Assembly (NCBI GenBank): GCA_029821255.1
Contig: JALGTS010000063.1
Span: 1-6,777, forward strand
Origin: Candidatus Zipacnadia bacterium
Lineage (GTDB): Bacteria > Armatimonadota > Zipacnadia > Zipacnadales > Zipacnadaceae
Reading direction: 5' to 3'
Length of the DNA: 6,777 nt
The position numbers and the translations under genes were made by a program. This document shows positions 4,833 through 6,777 of the stretch, one piece after another (positions within the stretch are counted from its first letter, which is position 1; every line of letters starts with the position of its first letter). The notes beneath the pieces were generated by a model that saw only the letters and a list, made by a program, of their open reading frames with translations, was not told where the DNA came from and made no database searches.

Positions 4833-6777
4833 TCAGGGAGCCGAGTTGTCCTGACGGTTATCTGTTTCGCTGAGGCGGTCCGACTCGTCTGGTTCCGGCG
4901 ACTTGATCGTCGGAAGAGTTGGGACGCGGTCAGTGCTATCGTTCGTGTCAGATGCTTCCTCATCTGGGTGCTCGTAGTAATAATAGTAGTAGTAATAATA
5001 GTAATGATAACCACTACGGCTGATGTCCATCTTGTTAAGCACTGCCCCTAGGATGTTGCCGCGTGCCCGATTAATCAGCCGGACAGTTTCATTGAATGCA
5101 TCCCGGGTGACCTGCCCCGACTCGGCTACCAGAATAGTGGTATCTAATTTGGCAGATAACACAATGGCGTCAGCCAGCATAATGCTGGGTGGGGAGTCAA
5201 AAAAGACCACATTGGCACGGTCAGCGATCTGGGGGATCAAGTCATCCATACGACGCGAGTCCAACAATTCAGTAGGATTGGGCGGCAACGGGCCGCTGGT
5301 TATCACTCGTAGATTCTCTATCTGGGTCTGCTGGAGAGCCTCTTCTATGGTGATTTCGCCTACGAGCACACTGGTTAGGCCTGGCGTGCTGTTCAGGCCA
5401 AATAACCGATGAAGGGTAGGGCGACGAAGATCGCTGTCTACTAAGATCACTGATTGCCCGGCCTGGGCAAAGACGACGCCTAAGTTAGCAAGTACCCTGC
5501 TCTTGCCTTCACCGCTGCCTGCGCTGGTCACCAGGAAGGTCCGTACCGGATTATCCAGAGTGGCAAAGTTAATATTAGAACGCAGGGTCCGGTAAGCCTC
5601 GGCGGGAGGACTGCGCGGTTCCTCAATTGTTAATAGGCCTGTCTTTTCGGTCTCAGCCAGTGGGATTACGCCGAGGAAGTCTACTTCGGTATACTGCGAG
5701 ATGTCATCAGGGGTATGAATAGTGGTATCAAGTACCTCCATCAACAATGCGAAGGCTATCCCAGCAACCAGTCCCAGCATCCCCGTGAACAGGATGCTGC
5801 GGAATATATTAACCTCCATTGGGGTACCGCGTAGTGCCCGGTCTAACACGTCTGCTGTGCCTGGTTTGGCTGCTTTCTGCAGTCGGCGGTCGCGCAATTG
5901 CTGGAGCAAGGCCTCGTAAGTTTGTTCGTAAAGCCCAACTTGGTACTGATCCTGCTGGAGGACATTCTCCTTCTCCGCCAGGCTGATCGCTCTGCTGCGA
6001 GTATTGGTGATAAGATCCTGCAGAACGCTGATGCGAGCCCGAAGACTGGCGGCTTGCGTCCGCTTGGCATCCAACTGCTGGGATACTTGGTCAATGTTTC
6101 CTTGACTGACAACCTGCTTCTGGCGAATAAACTGCGGTTCCTGGGCGATCTGTTTGCTGAGTTCTTCAATTTGCAATTTTGCCTGCTGGATGGCGGGATG
6201 CCCGGGGGTATAGCGGGTTTGTAATTGGGTAAGAGCCATCCGAGCGGTTTCCAATTGTGCTTCCAAACTGGTGCGGTACGGATTGGTCACCAGTTGTTCG
6301 GTGACTGGGTGAGTTCGCAGGTCGGCCAGTTGTTGTTCCAGCGCCCTGATGGTTGCCTCAGTGGTGGCCAGTTCGGTTTTGGCCTCATCTAGCTGGGACT
6401 CATAGGTACGCAACATATCGGCGGCCGTCTGAGCAGCATTGGCAGCGACGATACCCCACTGTTTCTGCTTGTTCTGTTTGTTTTCAAGAGCTCTTTGCAA
6501 TTCGCCCTTGCTATCAATTAATTGCTTTTCGAGGAATTGGACGGCAGCAGAATCTTCGGCCCGCCAATACTCAGCGCTTAGTTCCACGAAGCTGTCAGCC
6601 GCGGCATTGGCGAAAGCGACACTGTAAAGCTCACTTTGATGGACAGCCTGGATGCGTATACGATCCGGAGGGAAGGCTCGGGCGGTTATGCTGTCAGCGA
6701 TTTCCGTGGGGCTGACGATGATCTGATGGGCACTACGAGATTGTAAGCGCTCAGCAGCCAGTTGGGCCACTTTATTG
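4833..6777 (-). CDS. Wzz/GumC-type polysaccharide co-polymerase fused to BY-kinase (N-terminus missing)
   Basis: This inner-membrane protein tyrosine autokinase would control polymerisation and export of capsular or exopolysaccharide. The frame is open to the right edge, so the N-terminal part and first membrane segment are missing; residue numbers here start at GTG 6770 and run to 645. Residues about 60-300 are long coiled-coil helices with the YTPGHPAIQQAK motif of the chain-length-regulator domain. A second membrane segment (about 322-348, near FRSILFTGMLGLVAGIAFAL) follows. The cytoplasmic kinase has EAYRTLRSNI, Walker A SAGSGEGKS (K423), Walker A' ILVDSDLRRP and Walker B VVFFDSPP, in the order typical of BY-kinases. 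The C-terminal tyrosine cluster is Y588-H-Y10 (to 599), then a 46-residue acidic, probably disordered tail. Autophosphorylation of such clusters in trans is known to regulate the oligomer. Both halves are fused as in Proteobacteria, unlike the split CpsC/CpsD of Firmicutes. Promoter and start lie outside the window. Confidence 0.93.
   Translation of the reverse strand, partial: NKVAQLAAERLQSRSAHQIIVSPTEIADSITARAFPPDRIRIQAVHQSELYSVAFANAAADSFVELSAEYWRAEDSAAVQFLEKQLIDSKGELQRALENKQNKQKQWGIVAANAAQTAADMLRTYESQLDEAKTELATTEATIRALEQQLADLRTHPVTEQLVTNPYRTSLEAQLETARMALTQLQTRYTPGHPAIQQAKLQIEELSKQIAQEPQFIRQKQVVSQGNIDQVSQQLDAKRTQAASLRARISVLQDLITNTRSRAISLAEKENVLQQDQYQVGLYEQTYEALLQQLRDRRLQKAAKPGTADVLDRALRGTPMEVNIFRSILFTGMLGLVAGIAFALLMEVLDTTIHTPDDISQYTEVDFLGVIPLAETEKTGLLTIEEPRSPPAEAYRTLRSNINFATLDNPVRTFLVTSAGSGEGKSRVLANLGVVFAQAGQSVILVDSDLRRPTLHRLFGLNSTPGLTSVLVGEITIEEALQQTQIENLRVITSGPLPPNPTELLDSRRMDDLIPQIADRANVVFFDSPPSIMLADAIVLSAKLDTTILVAESGQVTRDAFNETVRLINRARGNILGAVLNKMDISRSGYHYYYYYYYYYYEHPDEEASDTNDSTDRVPTLPTIKSPEPDESDRLSETDNRQDNSAP
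4974..5003 (-). repeat. (TAY)10 trinucleotide tract encoding ten consecutive tyrosines
   Basis: On the - strand ten TAT/TAC codons follow one another without a break, mixed as five-plus-five-like blocks of TAC and TAT. A His codon (5004-5006) and one more Tyr codon (5007-5009) precede them. The tract is the autophosphorylation cluster of the tyrosine kinase. Slippage in units of three bases would change the number of tyrosines without shifting the frame, although the TAC/TAT mix lowers the slippage rate compared with a pure repeat. Confidence 0.9.

Noticed and set aside
4788..5051. + strand open frame with a Val/Ile-rich hydrophobic stretch
   Set aside because: The apparent membrane segment is the antisense reading of the TAY tyrosine tract within the kinase gene and has no independent support.

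Overview
The window is a chromosomal segment from a bacterium with a mid-50s % GC genome (estimated by eye). It has five complete genes on the + strand and one large gene on the - strand that runs off the right edge. The gene content is an MEP-pathway isoprenoid enzyme, a phosphotransbutyrylase-type acyltransferase, a DivIC/FtsB-type division protein and a fused polysaccharide co-polymerase/tyrosine kinase. This suggests a free-living, capsule- or EPS-making bacterium, perhaps Firmicutes-like or from a related uncultivated lineage such as Armatimonadota. That placement is inference with low confidence; no ribosomal or other marker gene is present.

Layout. Bases 1-201 hold no gene I can name. 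Bases 202-2969 look like one operon: a short-chain trans-prenyl diphosphate synthase (ispA/GGPP-synthase type), ispH (last step of the MEP pathway) 40 bp later, and a phosphate acyl/butyryltransferase that overlaps the end of ispH by 17 bp behind a strong ribosome binding site. After a 91-bp gap with an AT-rich palindrome comes a sugar phosphate isomerase/epimerase-like TIM-barrel protein (3061-3945). A 178-bp gap carries a good sigma70-type promoter for a TTG-started DivIC/FtsB-like membrane protein (4124-4648). Convergent to it, on the - strand, is the C-terminal 647 or so residues of a Wzz/BY-kinase fusion (4833 to the right edge). Its tyrosine cluster is an uninterrupted run of ten tyrosines encoded by a TAY trinucleotide tract. 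A stable bulged GC hairpin lies between the two convergent genes.

How the genes work together. IspH makes IPP and DMAPP, and the prenyl synthase condenses them to FPP or GGPP, so these two form a direct metabolic pair. Why an acyl-phosphate transferase is translationally coupled to them is not evident, because no butyrate or acetate kinase gene is in view. The division protein and the polysaccharide kinase both act at the cell envelope, but they are transcribed toward each other and need not be linked. I see no mobile element, CRISPR array, tRNA or rRNA, and no clear new defence or mobile system. The most notable signals are the homopolymeric tyrosine tract, the divergent active-site residues of the prenyl synthase, and the ispH-ptb overlap.
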